From contig CAMCJW010000005.1 in NCBI GenBank assembly GCA_945875195.1, positions 1 to 25,045 on the forward strand: a DNA stretch of 25,045 nucleotides, read 5' to 3'. Made by a program: the position numbers and the translations under genes. The notes beneath the pieces were generated by a model. The model worked only from the letters and a program-made list of their open reading frames with translations. It ran no database searches and was not told where the DNA came from. The stretch is from Chitinophaga pinensis (GTDB lineage: Bacteria; Bacteroidota; Bacteroidia; UKL13-3). Shown piece by piece: positions 1 through 9,047 of the stretch (position 1 is the stretch's first letter; every line of letters begins with the position of its first letter).

Positions 1-244
1 CTTTGCCACACAACAAAATTAACTTGGCTTGTGGGTACTTTTTCTTGAGGCTATAGAGACTATCTGCGGCCATCAACACACTGCCCAAGCCCACCATTTT
101 TATCACCAATATGTTTTCTGGAGCCTTGCTTAAACTATGATTGCGTTTCAATACAATCCCCAAACCTCTTACCAATAGCACGTTTACAGCTACCAAGGCT
201 TTACCAATATAACCATCTATCCACTGTTTTAACTTGAGGTTCAT
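1..244 (-). CDS. Glycosyltransferase family 9 (heptosyltransferase-like), N-terminal part
   Basis: The reading frame starts at the ATG at 244 (reverse strand) and runs off the left edge of the window, giving 81 residues. After a basic, partly hydrophobic N-terminal segment comes ENILVIKMVGLGSVLMA followed by a predicted helix and the strand KLILLCG. This is the first Rossmann beta-alpha-beta unit of GT-B enzymes related to ADP-heptose:LPS heptosyltransferases (GT9), where the G-x-G/S loop after the first strand lies near the active site. Family members transfer a sugar from an activated donor to lipopolysaccharide or another glycan on the cytoplasmic face. It lies 51 bases downstream of the GT39-like gene on the same strand, so the two probably form a small glycan-assembly operon. 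The catalytic C-terminal half is not in the window, so acceptor and donor cannot be judged. Confidence 0.7.
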   Translation of the reverse strand, partial: MNLKLKQWIDGYIGKALVAVNVLLVRGLGIVLKRNHSLSKAPENILVIKMVGLGSVLMAADSLYSLKKKYPQAKLILLCGK

Positions 245-295
245 TTAGCTGGCAATATAATAAACTCTCATTAATACGCTAAATGCCAAATAAAA

Positions 296-1696
296 TCATG
301 GTTTTTTATACAACCTCACCCAGGCATTGCCTGCCACTTCCTCATGCGCTAACACCAATTTTTGCTGCACCAACAAGCTATCAAATGCAACTTCATTTTC
401 ATTGGGTGCTTGCAAATAATACACATTGTTGCTATCGTTTAATTGCGAAGTTAAATTGGACACTGGATGCTTTACAAAACCTGCATAGGGATTGTTTAAA
501 TTTACCAGCATCAAAAAGGGCGCATATAGTTGGGCATTACTTGGGTTTTGTTCCAAATACTGAACCATGCCAACTTGTGCCTTGAGCAAATGGGTATAAC
601 TCAATTCGGTATCGCCATAATGGGTATTGTTGATACTCTTATAAATATTAAATGAGCCATAAATACCAACAAGCAGTAGAAGAGTATACTCATAAAATTT
701 AACTTGTATGTTTCCAAATAACAAGGCTGTTGCCATCATTAACAAAGGAATGGCTCCCAATAAATATCGGTTCGAAAAGAAATTAATAGCCGCAAATACC
801 ATAAACCCAAATGAAAATAAGAGTATGCCAATAACTTTTAACCACTGCGTTTTATTTAACTTGTTTTGGTATTGGATCAAACCAATAATGGCTGCCATAC
901 CTGCCAATAAATAATAGGCTTGCCTGCCTTGGTCTTTAAACAAAATGCCTATAGCTAAATCAAATTTGTAACTAAATTCTTGTAGGTTTATCCAATTGGT
1001 ATGCCTAGGAAAAAGGTACCAGCCCATGTTTACTTTTTGCAAAACAAAGAAACCCATGCCCAACAAAAATGCACCCACAATCCAGGCTATTTTTATCCAA
1101 AAAACTTTGCTTCCTTCTTTCAATACCACAAATTCTATCAAAGCCAAAATGCCAAAACATGGAATCAAGGTATAGGCGCTTTCTTTACTCCACAGAGCCA
1201 TGAGCGTTACTGCACCAAAAGCCAACCAACGTTTTTCAAAGTAAAAATAGAAGCTCCACACAAATAGCAATCCCAACCAAACTTCTATCAGCATATAAGT
1301 ACTTTGCGTTAAAAATATGGGCTGAACCAAAACCAATAATGCAGCTAGCATTGCAGTAAAACTTACTTGGGTCCATTTTAAAACAATATAATAAATACTC
1401 AACAACAAACTTATAGAAAGCAACAGCGGAAACAAATGCGCTGTAAACAAACTATACCCAAACAACTTGATCCAACTCGAAGCCAAAAAATAAAACAGCA
1501 AAGGATGACCAGTATACAATTCCGCATCAATACTCCCCGGCATTACCGAAGGTCCCACCTCCGCCATGGTTCTAATAGCAGGCATATACACCCACGCCTC
1601 ATCCCAAAAAAACGGCAACCCCAAAGCCTCCCACTTAAACCCCACAAAGGCAATGATGGCTACCCCTAAAAACCATATATTTTTGTCTTTAACCAT
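296..1696 (-). CDS. GT39/ArnT-like polytopic membrane glycosyltransferase
   Basis: A 466-residue, strongly hydrophobic protein with about ten or more predicted membrane helices. The first periplasmic loop carries PFFWDEAWVYMPA (D32, E33), the acidic metal/catalytic motif of GT-C glycosyltransferases such as PMT and ArnT, followed by GHPLLFYFLASSW, which resembles the conserved H-P-L segment of this group. These enzymes use polyprenyl-phosphate-linked sugars and glycosylate lipids or proteins on the periplasmic side. The C-terminal roughly 100 residues are less hydrophobic and probably periplasmic. The length is normal for Bacteroidota members of the family. It is co-directional with a GT9 gene 51 bases downstream. 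Upstream, a REP-like element separates it from pyc. The sugar and acceptor cannot be deduced. Confidence 0.75.
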   Translation of the reverse strand: MVKDKNIWFLGVAIIAFVGFKWEALGLPFFWDEAWVYMPAIRTMAEVGPSVMPGSIDAELYTGHPLLFYFLASSWIKLFGYSLFTAHLFPLLLSISLLLSIYYIVLKWTQVSFTAMLAALLVLVQPIFLTQSTYMLIEVWLGLLFVWSFYFYFEKRWLAFGAVTLMALWSKESAYTLIPCFGILALIEFVVLKEGSKVFWIKIAWIVGAFLLGMGFFVLQKVNMGWYLFPRHTNWINLQEFSYKFDLAIGILFKDQGRQAYYLLAGMAAIIGLIQYQNKLNKTQWLKVIGILLFSFGFMVFAAINFFSNRYLLGAIPLLMMATALLFGNIQVKFYEYTLLLLVGIYGSFNIYKSINNTHYGDTELSYTHLLKAQVGMVQYLEQNPSNAQLYAPFLMLVNLNNPYAGFVKHPVSNLTSQLNDSNNVYYLQAPNENEVAFDSLLVQQKLVLAHEEVAGNAWVRLYKKP

Positions 1697-1714
1697 AATT
1701 TTCTTACCGCATCA

Positions 1715-1738
1715 GGGCGAAAGATTTTTCGCCCCTAC
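1715..1738 (-). repeat. REP-like palindromic repeat, copy 1
   Basis: On the minus strand this reads GTAGGGGCGAAA, then AATC, then TTTCGCCC: an almost perfect stem-loop with arms GGGCGAAA/TTTCGCCC and a GTAG head. It is the inverted partner of the copy at 1763-1786, and the two 24-base units differ at one base. A GTAGGGGCG-like head next to a GC-rich hairpin is typical of REP sequences mobilised by RAYT (Y1 REP-associated) transposases. It lies in the intergenic space between pyc and the GT39-like gene, where such hairpins are usually found. Its stem may also affect the 3' end of the pyc transcript. Confidence 0.8.
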
Positions 1739-1762
1739 GCCTTTCTCCCTATCGAAATTTGT

Positions 1763-1786
1763 GTACGGGCGAAAAATCTTTCGCCC
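1763..1786 (+). repeat. REP-like palindromic repeat, copy 2 (inverted to copy 1)
   Basis: On the plus strand this reads GTACGGGCGAAA, AATC, TTTCGCCC. It matches the reverse complement of 1715-1738 at 23 of 24 positions. The only difference is the fourth base of the head (GTAC against GTAG). The pair are separated by 24 bases and point towards one another's tails, the arrangement called a BIME in enterobacteria. An 8-base direct repeat, TTACCGCA, lies outside the pair at 1704-1711 and 1794-1801. Confidence 0.8.
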
Positions 1787-1805
1787 TTTTCCTTTACCGC
1801 AACTT

Positions 1806-4800
1806 TTACTCAATCACAACAACAACATCATCCTGTTCAATCAAAACCCCATCCTTCAACAAAACACCACTCACAACTCCCGCTTTACTTGCAACAACCG
1901 TACTCTCCATCTTCATAGCCTCAATAGTAAACAACGGCGTATTCTTCTCTACCTTATCACCAACTTTCACCATCACTTTTGATAGCCTGCCTTGCAAAGG
2001 AGAGCCAATCTCATTTTCATGACTCACCTTTTTATTGGTGGCCTTGGTGCCTACAAACTTTGTATCTACTACTTCAATACTTCTAGTTTGCCCATTGAGC
2101 CTAAAGAATATCAAACGTTTGCCATCGCCTTCATCAATTACATTCAACATCCTAATCAGAATGTTTTTACCCGGCGAGAGTTCAATCAAGGTTTCTTCAT
2201 TGTTTTTCAATCCATAGAAAAAGGCTAGAGTAGGCATGTGCCACAAGGGACCAAATTTCTCTCTTTGCTTGGCGTAGTCTTCAAATACTTTGGGGTAAAA
2301 TAAATAACTCAAGCAATCTAAAAAGGTATGATCCATGCCAAACTTAGCCTGAAATTCTTCAAAGGCCTTGTCAAAATCAATTGGCGCTAAATGCTCATTG
2401 GGCCTGCCTGTATAAGCTGTTTTGCCTTTGAGTATTTTCTTTGATAACTCTGCAGGAAATCCTCCTGGGTTCATACCCAACTCACCTTGAAACAACTCAA
2501 TTACACTATCAGGAAATGAAATACTATCTCCTTTTTCTATGATATCTGCTGCACTGTAATTATTGGCTGTCATAAATAAAGCCATATCACCAACTACTTT
2601 TGAGGATGGTGTTACTTTAACAATATCACCAAACAACAGATTGGCTTCAACATAATTTTGCTTTATGGTTTCAAACTTATCCTCTAAGCCCAAACTCCTC
2701 GCCTGTGGCCTCAAGTTAGAATATTGTCCTCCCGGTATTTCGTGGTCGTAAACTTCTGCAGTACCTCCTTTGAGTTCGTGTTCAAACGGATAATAAAACT
2801 CCCTAACTGCTTCCCAATAATTAGAAAAATCATTCAAGGAATTCAAGTTCATTTTTTGCTCGCGTTCCTGACCATGCATCATGGCCACTATAGAATTGAA
2901 ATTGGGTTGAGAGGTTAAGCCACTCATGCTGGCCAATGCCACATCTAAAATATCAACACCCGCTTCAATGGCTTTTAAATAGGTTGCAGGCTGTATGCTG
3001 CTGGTATCATGGGTATGCAGGTGAATAGGTAAATCAACTACCTTTTTCAATTCTGTAATCAAGGTTGCGGCCTGAAAGGGTTTCAACAATCCTGCCATGT
3101 CTTTAATGCCCAAAATATGTGCGCCTGCATCTTCCAATTGCCTGGCCAAATCCAAATAATATTGCAGGTTAAATTTATGGTTCTTCTTAGGATCCATAAA
3201 ATCTCCGGTATAACAAATGCAAGCTTCGGCCAATCCCGGTGTTCTTTCATTCACCGCCCTTATGCTTACGCGCATGCCTTCTATCCAATTCAACGAATCA
3301 AAAATCCTAAACAAGTCGATACCATTCTTGCTGCTTTCTTCAATAAAGCGCTCCACCAAATTGTCTGGATAGGCTTTATAACCCACCGCGTTCGATCCCC
3401 TGATCAACATTTGAAACAAAATATTAGGCACTGCTTCCCTCAATAATTGCAATCGTTTCCATGGATTCTCATGCAAAAATCTCAGGGTTACGTCAAAGGT
3501 GGCACCGCCCCACATTTCCAATGAAAATATTTCGGGGTTGTTCTTGGCATACGATTCTGCTACCTTCAAAATATCCAAGGTGCGCATCCTTGTTGCCAAC
3601 AAACTTTGGTGGGCATCGCGCCAAGTGCAATCTGTATATTGTATGGCTTTTTCTGCTTTCAATTGTTGTATAAATTGATCCCTTCCCAACTCCAACAATG
3701 CATCTTTACTTCCTTTAGGGTAGGCGTCATACTTATTAAAATCTGGCACCACCGGATTCCTGAAAACCTTAGTATTATCAACTTTCTTCACGTCTGGGTT
3801 GCCATTCACAGTTATCTCAGCAATATACATCAAGGCTTTAGTGCCTCTATCCAATTTCTTGGTAAACTTAAACAGCTCTGGATGCGAATCAATAAAGTTA
3901 ACCGTGGTTTTACCTTCCAAAAATATAGGGTGCTTCAATACATTTTCTAAAAAGCTAATATTGGTTTTAACGCCCCTAATTCTAAATTCCTTCAATACCC
4001 GTTGCAAACGCTCCGAGGCTTCAAATAAATTCCTTCCGGTAGCTGTAATTTTTACCAACAACGAATCAAAGAAAGGCGAAATTTTCACATTCGAATATGC
4101 ACTACCTTCATCCAACCGAATGCCTGGTCCGCCCGCATTCCTATACGCTATAATAGTGCCATGGTCCGGTTTGAACCCATTGGCTGGGTCTTCAGTTGTG
4201 ATCCTTACCTGTACCGCAAATCCATCTACCTTAATCGACTCTTGGTCTTTGATATTGATCATATTCGAATCCAATGCATAACCTTCTGCAATGCGTATCT
4301 GATTCTTCACAATATCAATGCCTGTTACTGCTTCTGTAACGGTGTGTTCAACTTGTATCCTTGGGTTCACTTCAATAAAGAAAATATTCTCTTCTTTGTC
4401 TACTAAAAACTCAACAGTACCAACATTGTTATAATTTACTTCCTTACAAATTTTCAATGCATAAGCATGCAAGGCACTTCGTGTTTCTTCTTTAATAGAA
4501 GGTGCTGGCGCCATCTCCACTACTTTCTGAAACCTCCTTTGCACCGAGCAATCTCTCTCATGCAAGTGTATCAAATTGCCATGATGGTCGCCCATAATTT
4601 GCACTTCAATATGCCTTGGTTGGTCAATAAATTTTTCTATAAACAAGGTATCATCACCAAATGCAACCTTGGCTTCGTTCTTGGCTTCATTGAAATTCTT
4701 TTCTAAATCTGCCTCTTGCCTCACCACGCGCATGCCACGTCCGCCGCCACCTGCAGCCGCTTTAACCATTACTGGAAAGCCAATTTTTTTAGCTTCACCC

Positions 4801-5240
4801 AATGCGGTAGCATAATCAATGAGGTCAACTTCACTGTCTTGTATAATTGGAACTTGTGCCCTAATGGCAACTTTCTTGGCCAATACTTTATCGCCCAATT
4901 GCTTCATCACGGTAGGGTCGGGACCAATAAAAATAATGCCTTCTTCTTTACAGCGTTGTGCAAAAAGAGAGTTCTCACTCAAAAATCCATAACCCGGATG
5001 TATGGCATCCACTTGGTTACTTTTGGCCACATGAATAATTTCTTCAATATCCAAATAAGGCTTCAGTGGATCAGTTTCCTTGCCTATTTGGTAGCTCTGG
5101 TCTGCCTTATACCTGTGCAGTGAATATCTATCTTCATAAGTATAAATGGCAACAGTTTTTATCTCTAATTCAACAGCAGCTCTAAATACACGAATTGCAA
5201 TTTCACCTCTATTGGCAACGAGTAATTTTTGAATAGGCAT
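1806..5240 (-). CDS. pyc: Pyruvate carboxylase
   Basis: Biotin-dependent enzyme that carboxylates pyruvate to oxaloacetate (anaplerosis, gluconeogenesis) in the cytoplasm. The 1144 residues match the usual length of single-chain pyruvate carboxylases. The biotin carboxylase domain fills about residues 1-455, with LLVANRGEIA at the start and the ATP-grasp glycine loop KAAAGGGGRGM at 160-170. The carboxyltransferase TIM barrel begins near TDCTWRDAHQS (536-546) and has the metal-site segment HLHTHDTSS and GIKDMAG. The biotinyl carrier domain is at the C-terminus, with EAMKMES and biotinylated lysine K1110. All three modules are intact. The start at 5240 gives the normal MPIQKLLVANRG N-terminus. 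A good promoter lies about 50 bases upstream. The gene is probably monocistronic, followed by REP-like hairpins. Confidence 0.98.
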   Translation of the reverse strand: MPIQKLLVANRGEIAIRVFRAAVELEIKTVAIYTYEDRYSLHRYKADQSYQIGKETDPLKPYLDIEEIIHVAKSNQVDAIHPGYGFLSENSLFAQRCKEEGIIFIGPDPTVMKQLGDKVLAKKVAIRAQVPIIQDSEVDLIDYATALGEAKKIGFPVMVKAAAGGGGRGMRVVRQEADLEKNFNEAKNEAKVAFGDDTLFIEKFIDQPRHIEVQIMGDHHGNLIHLHERDCSVQRRFQKVVEMAPAPSIKEETRSALHAYALKICKEVNYNNVGTVEFLVDKEENIFFIEVNPRIQVEHTVTEAVTGIDIVKNQIRIAEGYALDSNMINIKDQESIKVDGFAVQVRITTEDPANGFKPDHGTIIAYRNAGGPGIRLDEGSAYSNVKISPFFDSLLVKITATGRNLFEASERLQRVLKEFRIRGVKTNISFLENVLKHPIFLEGKTTVNFIDSHPELFKFTKKLDRGTKALMYIAEITVNGNPDVKKVDNTKVFRNPVVPDFNKYDAYPKGSKDALLELGRDQFIQQLKAEKAIQYTDCTWRDAHQSLLATRMRTLDILKVAESYAKNNPEIFSLEMWGGATFDVTLRFLHENPWKRLQLLREAVPNILFQMLIRGSNAVGYKAYPDNLVERFIEESSKNGIDLFRIFDSLNWIEGMRVSIRAVNERTPGLAEACICYTGDFMDPKKNHKFNLQYYLDLARQLEDAGAHILGIKDMAGLLKPFQAATLITELKKVVDLPIHLHTHDTSSIQPATYLKAIEAGVDILDVALASMSGLTSQPNFNSIVAMMHGQEREQKMNLNSLNDFSNYWEAVREFYYPFEHELKGGTAEVYDHEIPGGQYSNLRPQARSLGLEDKFETIKQNYVEANLLFGDIVKVTPSSKVVGDMALFMTANNYSAADIIEKGDSISFPDSVIELFQGELGMNPGGFPAELSKKILKGKTAYTGRPNEHLAPIDFDKAFEEFQAKFGMDHTFLDCLSYLFYPKVFEDYAKQREKFGPLWHMPTLAFFYGLKNNEETLIELSPGKNILIRMLNVIDEGDGKRLIFFRLNGQTRSIEVVDTKFVGTKATNKKVSHENEIGSPLQGRLSKVMVKVGDKVEKNTPLFTIEAMKMESTVVASKAGVVSGVLLKDGVLIEQDDVVVVIE

Positions 5241-5292
5241 GGATTAAATAAAATTTACTACATAATTAATAATAAAATCATTGTTTCCAACA

Positions 5293-5321
5293 CAAATTTA
5301 TTGAACCAATTGTGGATACAA
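5293..5321 (-). promoter_or_regulatory. Predicted pyc promoter (Bacteroidota type)
   Basis: On the minus strand a TTG (5319-5321) is followed after 18 bases by TAAATTTG (5293-5300). This fits the Bacteroidota sigma-A pattern of a -33 TTG/TTTG and a -7 TAnnTTTG. Transcription would start near 5287, leaving an untranslated leader of about 45-50 bases before the pyc ATG. The assignment rests on the motif and its position only. Confidence 0.55.
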
Positions 5322-5358
5322 GGGTTAATAAAAGAATAGAATTAATATAGGTTCAAAC

Positions 5359-8241
5359 CTAAAACTTCTCCTTCAAATACTTGCTGGTATAACCCAAATC
5401 GGTTTTAATCATATCCTCTGGTGTGCCCGCAAATACTAGGTTTCCGCCATTGGTGCCTGCTTCCGGACCTAAATCAATGATCCAATCTGCACATTTAATT
5501 ACGTCCATATTGTGTTCAATCACTATAATGCTGTGGCCCTGATCCAACAAGGCGTAGAATGAATTGAGCAATTTCTTAATATCGTTAAAATGCAAACCAG
5601 TGGTGGGTTCATCAAAAATAAACATAACTGGATCACTGTTTTTTCCTTTGCCTAAAAACGATGCCAACTTCACCCTTTGTGCTTCGCCACCACTCAAGGT
5701 ATTGGAGCTCTGACCTAATTTTATATACCCCAAACCAACCTCTTGCAATGGCTTTAATTTCTGTGCCAAGGTTTTTTCATCAGCAAAAAATTCAACTGAT
5801 TCATCTATGCTCATCTCCAACACATCACTGATACTTTTTCCATGGTAATGCACTTCTCTTACTTCTTCTTTAAACCTTCTTCCTCCGCATTCTTCACATG
5901 GCAAATGCACATCTGCCATAAATTGCATTTCAATGGTTATCTCGCCTTCTCCCGTGCAGGTCTCGCACCTTCCACCATCTACGTTAAAACTAAAATGTTG
6001 TGGCTTATAGGCCCTTTGTTTTGCCAAAGGCTGACTAGCATACAATTCCCTTATGGCATCATAAGCTTTGATATAAGTTACAGGGTTCGATCTCGATGAT
6101 TTGCCTATCGGATTTTGGTCTACAAACTCTATTTGCTGCACCGATTTTAAATTGCCTTCCAACTTATCAAAACTACCCGTTTTTTCACCAGAATAACTGC
6201 CCATTAATTTTTGCAAAGCCGGGTACAAAATGCTTTTGATCAAAGTAGTTTTACCACTGCCACTCACGCCTGTAATTACCGTTAATACATGCAACGGAAA
6301 ACTCACATCAAATCCTTTTAAGTTGTTTTGTCTGGCTCCTTTAACTTTTATAAACTGATTCCATTTTCTCCTGCGCGCAGGTATATCAATGTTTTCTGCT
6401 CCAGTCAAATACCTTCCGGTTAAACTCTTTGGGTTTTTTTTCAATTCTGCCAAAGTGCCTATGGCAACAATTTCACCGCCATGTATGCCCGCTAGCGGAC
6501 CAATATCAATAATCTGATCGGCTTCTTCCATGATGTCTTGATCGTGCTCAACCACCACAACCGTATTGCCAATATCTCTCAATTTCTTCAATACCTCAAT
6601 CAGTTTTTCGGTATCCTTACTGTGCAAACCAATACTCGGTTCATCCAAAATATACAAAGAGCCCACAAGGCTTGATCCAAGCGAAGTTGCTAAATTAATC
6701 CGCTGCGATTCGCCACCACTTAAAGTATTCGATAATCGGTTCAGCGACAAATAACCCAAGCCTACTTTTTGTAAAAACTCTAACCTGCTTTCAACTTCTT
6801 GTAAGATTCTTTTGGCAATACCTACTTGGTTTTCTCTTAGTTTTAAACCCTTAAAAAACGCATAACTATCGTCAATGCTCATCAAGAGCAAAGTAGAAAG
6901 TGTCATCCTGCTATCGGCATCTGTGCCTGCATCTTCTGGTTTGAACCTAGCTGGCGTGAGCATCACATAATTGGAATCTTTTCTCAACCTAGTGCCATAG
7001 CAATCAGGGCAAATAGTCTTGCCTCTATACCTGGCCAACATTACTCGGTATTGTATTTTGTATGTTTGTCTTTCAAGCTCTTTAAAAAAGCCATTCAAGC
7101 CTTCCCAATCTTTTCCTCCTTGCCACAAAAAGTTTTTCTGCTTTTGGTTCAAATCGTAATAAGGCTTATGAATAGGGAAATCATTTTTTCTGCTCAAGGC
7201 CACAAACATGTTTTTGTACTCCTGCATTTTTTCACCCTTCCATGGAACTATGCATTCTTCAAAAACAGATAAGCCTTTATCTGGAACCACTAAATCTTCA
7301 TCAATCCCAATCACGCTGCCAAATCCCTCGCAGGTTTTGCAGGCGCCATAAGGATTATTAAAGCTAAAGAAATTTACGCTGGGTTCCTCAAAGGTAATGC
7401 CGTCTTCCTCAAACTTATTGTTGAATTTGTGAAAGGATTTTTTATCGCCATCAACTAATAATACCAACTCTCCATGTCCTTCAAAAAAGGCGGTTTGAAC
7501 CGAATCACTTACCCTGCTCTGGAAATCTTCATCTAAATGAATAACGGCAAACCTATCTACTAATAAGTAAAAATCGCTGGTACTTTCTTGGGCATTTTCT
7601 TTAGCAGCCTTTTTTACGGCTGTTTTCTTGGCAGGTTTTTCATCTATTTCTGGCGAAAAATGTTTAGCTAAGTATTCTTCAATATCTAGCATGCTGCCAC
7701 CTAAATAAATTCTGTTGAACCCATTTTGCAAGTGCAACTCCAATTCCTTTTTCAATTCTGCGCCCTTTTGCTGCAATGCAACTAGCAAGTACATTTTGCT
7801 TGACTCAGGATAGGAAAGGATAAAATCGGTTACGTTTTCTACGGTATGCCTAATAACTTCCTTGCCCGAAATAGGAGAGTAGGTGAGGCCAATGCGGGCA
7901 TACAGTAGTTTAAGGTAATCGTATATTTCGGTGCTGGTGGCAACGGTACTTCGCGGGTTTTTGGTATTTACTTTTTGTTCAATGGCAATAGAAGGGGAAA
8001 TGCCTTGTATGGTATCTACATCTGGTTTGTTCATCTTGCCTAAGAACTGACGAGCGTAGGCAGATAAACTTTCTACATACCTTCGTTGGCCTTCTGCATA
8101 GAGTGTATCAAACACTAAGCTGCTTTTACCTGATCCCGAAACACCGGTAACAACTGTAAGTTTGTTCCTTTGTATGGCAACCGATACATTTTTTAAATTA
8201 TGCATCCTTGCACCTTTGATGAGAATATTTTTATCTTGCAT
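5359..8241 (-). CDS. uvrA: Excinuclease ABC subunit A (UvrA)
   Basis: Damage-recognition ATPase of nucleotide excision repair, which loads UvrB at lesions. The 960 residues contain both ABC modules: Walker A GVSGSGKS at 33-40 with signature NTLSGGESQR, and in the second half GVSGSGKT with signature NTLSGGEAQR. Zinc-binding CxxC pairs are visible: CKTC with CPDC in the first half, and CETC with CEEC in the second. The motif YVESLSAYARQFL is typical of UvrA1. It is about 20 residues longer than E. coli UvrA, largely because of a lysine/alanine-rich insert at residues 201-222 in the UvrB-binding region, a likely flexible linker. It is a single gene facing away from the outer-membrane protein gene at 8255, with only 13 bases between the starts. 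Confidence 0.97.
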   Translation of the reverse strand: MQDKNILIKGARMHNLKNVSVAIQRNKLTVVTGVSGSGKSSLVFDTLYAEGQRRYVESLSAYARQFLGKMNKPDVDTIQGISPSIAIEQKVNTKNPRSTVATSTEIYDYLKLLYARIGLTYSPISGKEVIRHTVENVTDFILSYPESSKMYLLVALQQKGAELKKELELHLQNGFNRIYLGGSMLDIEEYLAKHFSPEIDEKPAKKTAVKKAAKENAQESTSDFYLLVDRFAVIHLDEDFQSRVSDSVQTAFFEGHGELVLLVDGDKKSFHKFNNKFEEDGITFEEPSVNFFSFNNPYGACKTCEGFGSVIGIDEDLVVPDKGLSVFEECIVPWKGEKMQEYKNMFVALSRKNDFPIHKPYYDLNQKQKNFLWQGGKDWEGLNGFFKELERQTYKIQYRVMLARYRGKTICPDCYGTRLRKDSNYVMLTPARFKPEDAGTDADSRMTLSTLLLMSIDDSYAFFKGLKLRENQVGIAKRILQEVESRLEFLQKVGLGYLSLNRLSNTLSGGESQRINLATSLGSSLVGSLYILDEPSIGLHSKDTEKLIEVLKKLRDIGNTVVVVEHDQDIMEEADQIIDIGPLAGIHGGEIVAIGTLAELKKNPKSLTGRYLTGAENIDIPARRRKWNQFIKVKGARQNNLKGFDVSFPLHVLTVITGVSGSGKTTLIKSILYPALQKLMGSYSGEKTGSFDKLEGNLKSVQQIEFVDQNPIGKSSRSNPVTYIKAYDAIRELYASQPLAKQRAYKPQHFSFNVDGGRCETCTGEGEITIEMQFMADVHLPCEECGGRRFKEEVREVHYHGKSISDVLEMSIDESVEFFADEKTLAQKLKPLQEVGLGYIKLGQSSNTLSGGEAQRVKLASFLGKGKNSDPVMFIFDEPTTGLHFNDIKKLLNSFYALLDQGHSIIVIEHNMDVIKCADWIIDLGPEAGTNGGNLVFAGTPEDMIKTDLGYTSKYLKEKF

Positions 8242-8254
8242 GTAATTTCACACT

Positions 8255-8998
8255 ATGACCAATCCAAAGTATAGGTTCACAAATTTACACAAAACAAACA
8301 GCCTAATTGTTTTTGTTGTGCTTTTTTTATTTGTTAACAAGCTAACATTTTCACAATCAATAACCATAATGGCTGGTTCATCTCAACCATTTGGACTTTA
8401 TGCAAGCAAAGACTTTACTAGAACTTCTGCTGGTATGGCAAATAGGGGCAGCACCTTATCTATATTGCTAGAAGATAATAGCAATCCAAAGTTGTTTAGC
8501 CCATTCATTCAAATTACGCACAATAATAATCCCATAGATTATTTGGCCCTCGACAAGGTGTATCAATTCCTTAAATATGAAAACGCCCAAGTTTTTAAAA
8601 ATTGGGAACAAACGATGCTCATGGGTGGAGCTAAAGTTAATTATTTTGGAAACAACTTCGATTTATTTGCAAAAGGAGCTGCTGGCCTTGGATGGATGAG
8701 TACCTTTGGTTATAATATTTATTCCGATTCACTTGGTCTCATTAAATTCAATCCACTTAAGGTAAATGCTTTGGTTCTTTCAGCCGGTGTAGGGGCTAAT
8801 TTTTACCTTAGAGAAAATATTTCCTTGTCATTTGGTTACGATTTTTTTTATGCCAAAAATAATTTTGGGTATGAGAAATATTCAAATAGCAATGGACCTG
8901 TTAAAGCCTCAGTAGCAGTTGAGGTTAAACCAGATTTTCAAACCGGAAATTTTTATGTAGGATTGAAGTTGCATTTGAAGGACCCAAGAAAAAAATAA
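8255..8998 (+). CDS. Predicted outer-membrane beta-barrel protein
   Basis: A 247-residue protein of unknown function. An N-terminal signal peptide is clear: a basic stretch, a hydrophobic core at about 17-28, and a likely cut after KLTFSQ near residue 34. The rest is made of alternating polar/hydrophobic strands rich in Gly, Asn, Tyr and Phe, with turns such as GVGANFYLRENISLSFGYD, and it ends in FYVGLKLHLKDPRKK. This is the pattern of small OmpA/OmpW-like barrels in Bacteroidota. The start at 8255 is only 13 bases from the uvrA start and gives a rather long N-region; no better in-frame start is obvious before the hydrophobic core. It appears to be a single-gene unit, followed by an A/T tract (8989-9008). 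Specific cargo or partner is unknown. Confidence 0.7.
   Translation: MTNPKYRFTNLHKTNSLIVFVVLFLFVNKLTFSQSITIMAGSSQPFGLYASKDFTRTSAGMANRGSTLSILLEDNSNPKLFSPFIQITHNNNPIDYLALDKVYQFLKYENAQVFKNWEQTMLMGGAKVNYFGNNFDLFAKGAAGLGWMSTFGYNIYSDSLGLIKFNPLKVNALVLSAGVGANFYLRENISLSFGYDFFYAKNNFGYEKYSNSNGPVKASVAVEVKPDFQTGNFYVGLKLHLKDPRKK
8280..8287 (-). promoter_or_regulatory. Predicted uvrA -7 promoter element
   Basis: The minus strand reads TAAATTTG, a full match to the Bacteroidota -7 motif TAnnTTTG, placed so that a transcript would begin about 33 bases before the uvrA ATG. I see no convincing -33 TTG at the usual distance. The site lies inside codons 9-11 of the divergent gene starting at 8255. Confidence 0.4.
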
Positions 8999-9017
8999 TT
9001 TTTTTTTTGCCTAACGC

Positions 9018-9047
9018 TTGTTTTTATCATTTCTAATACTATATTCG
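9018..9047 (+). promoter_or_regulatory. Possible promoter of the ECF sigma factor operon
   Basis: TTG at 9018-9020, a 19-base spacer, then TATATTCG at 9040-9047, one base off the Bacteroidota -7 motif TAnnTTTG. It lies in the 149-base gap before the sigma factor and would give a leader of roughly 95 bases. The gap otherwise holds only AT-rich sequence. Confidence 0.3.

Noticed and set aside
283..585. Plus-strand open frames opposite the GT39-like, pyc, uvrA and S46 genes
   Set aside because: Their translations show no family motifs and lie opposite well-supported genes with intact catalytic sites. They are shadow frames.
5348..5361. Perfect palindrome TAGGTT-CA-AACCTA overlapping the uvrA stop codon, considered as a terminator
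   Set aside because: The stem is only 6 bases and weak and has no T run on the minus strand. It may be a chance palindrome.
8989..9008. A7-TAA-T10 tract after the outer-membrane protein gene, considered as a terminator
   Set aside because: It has no GC-containing stem, and the A run is part of the C-terminal lysine codons.
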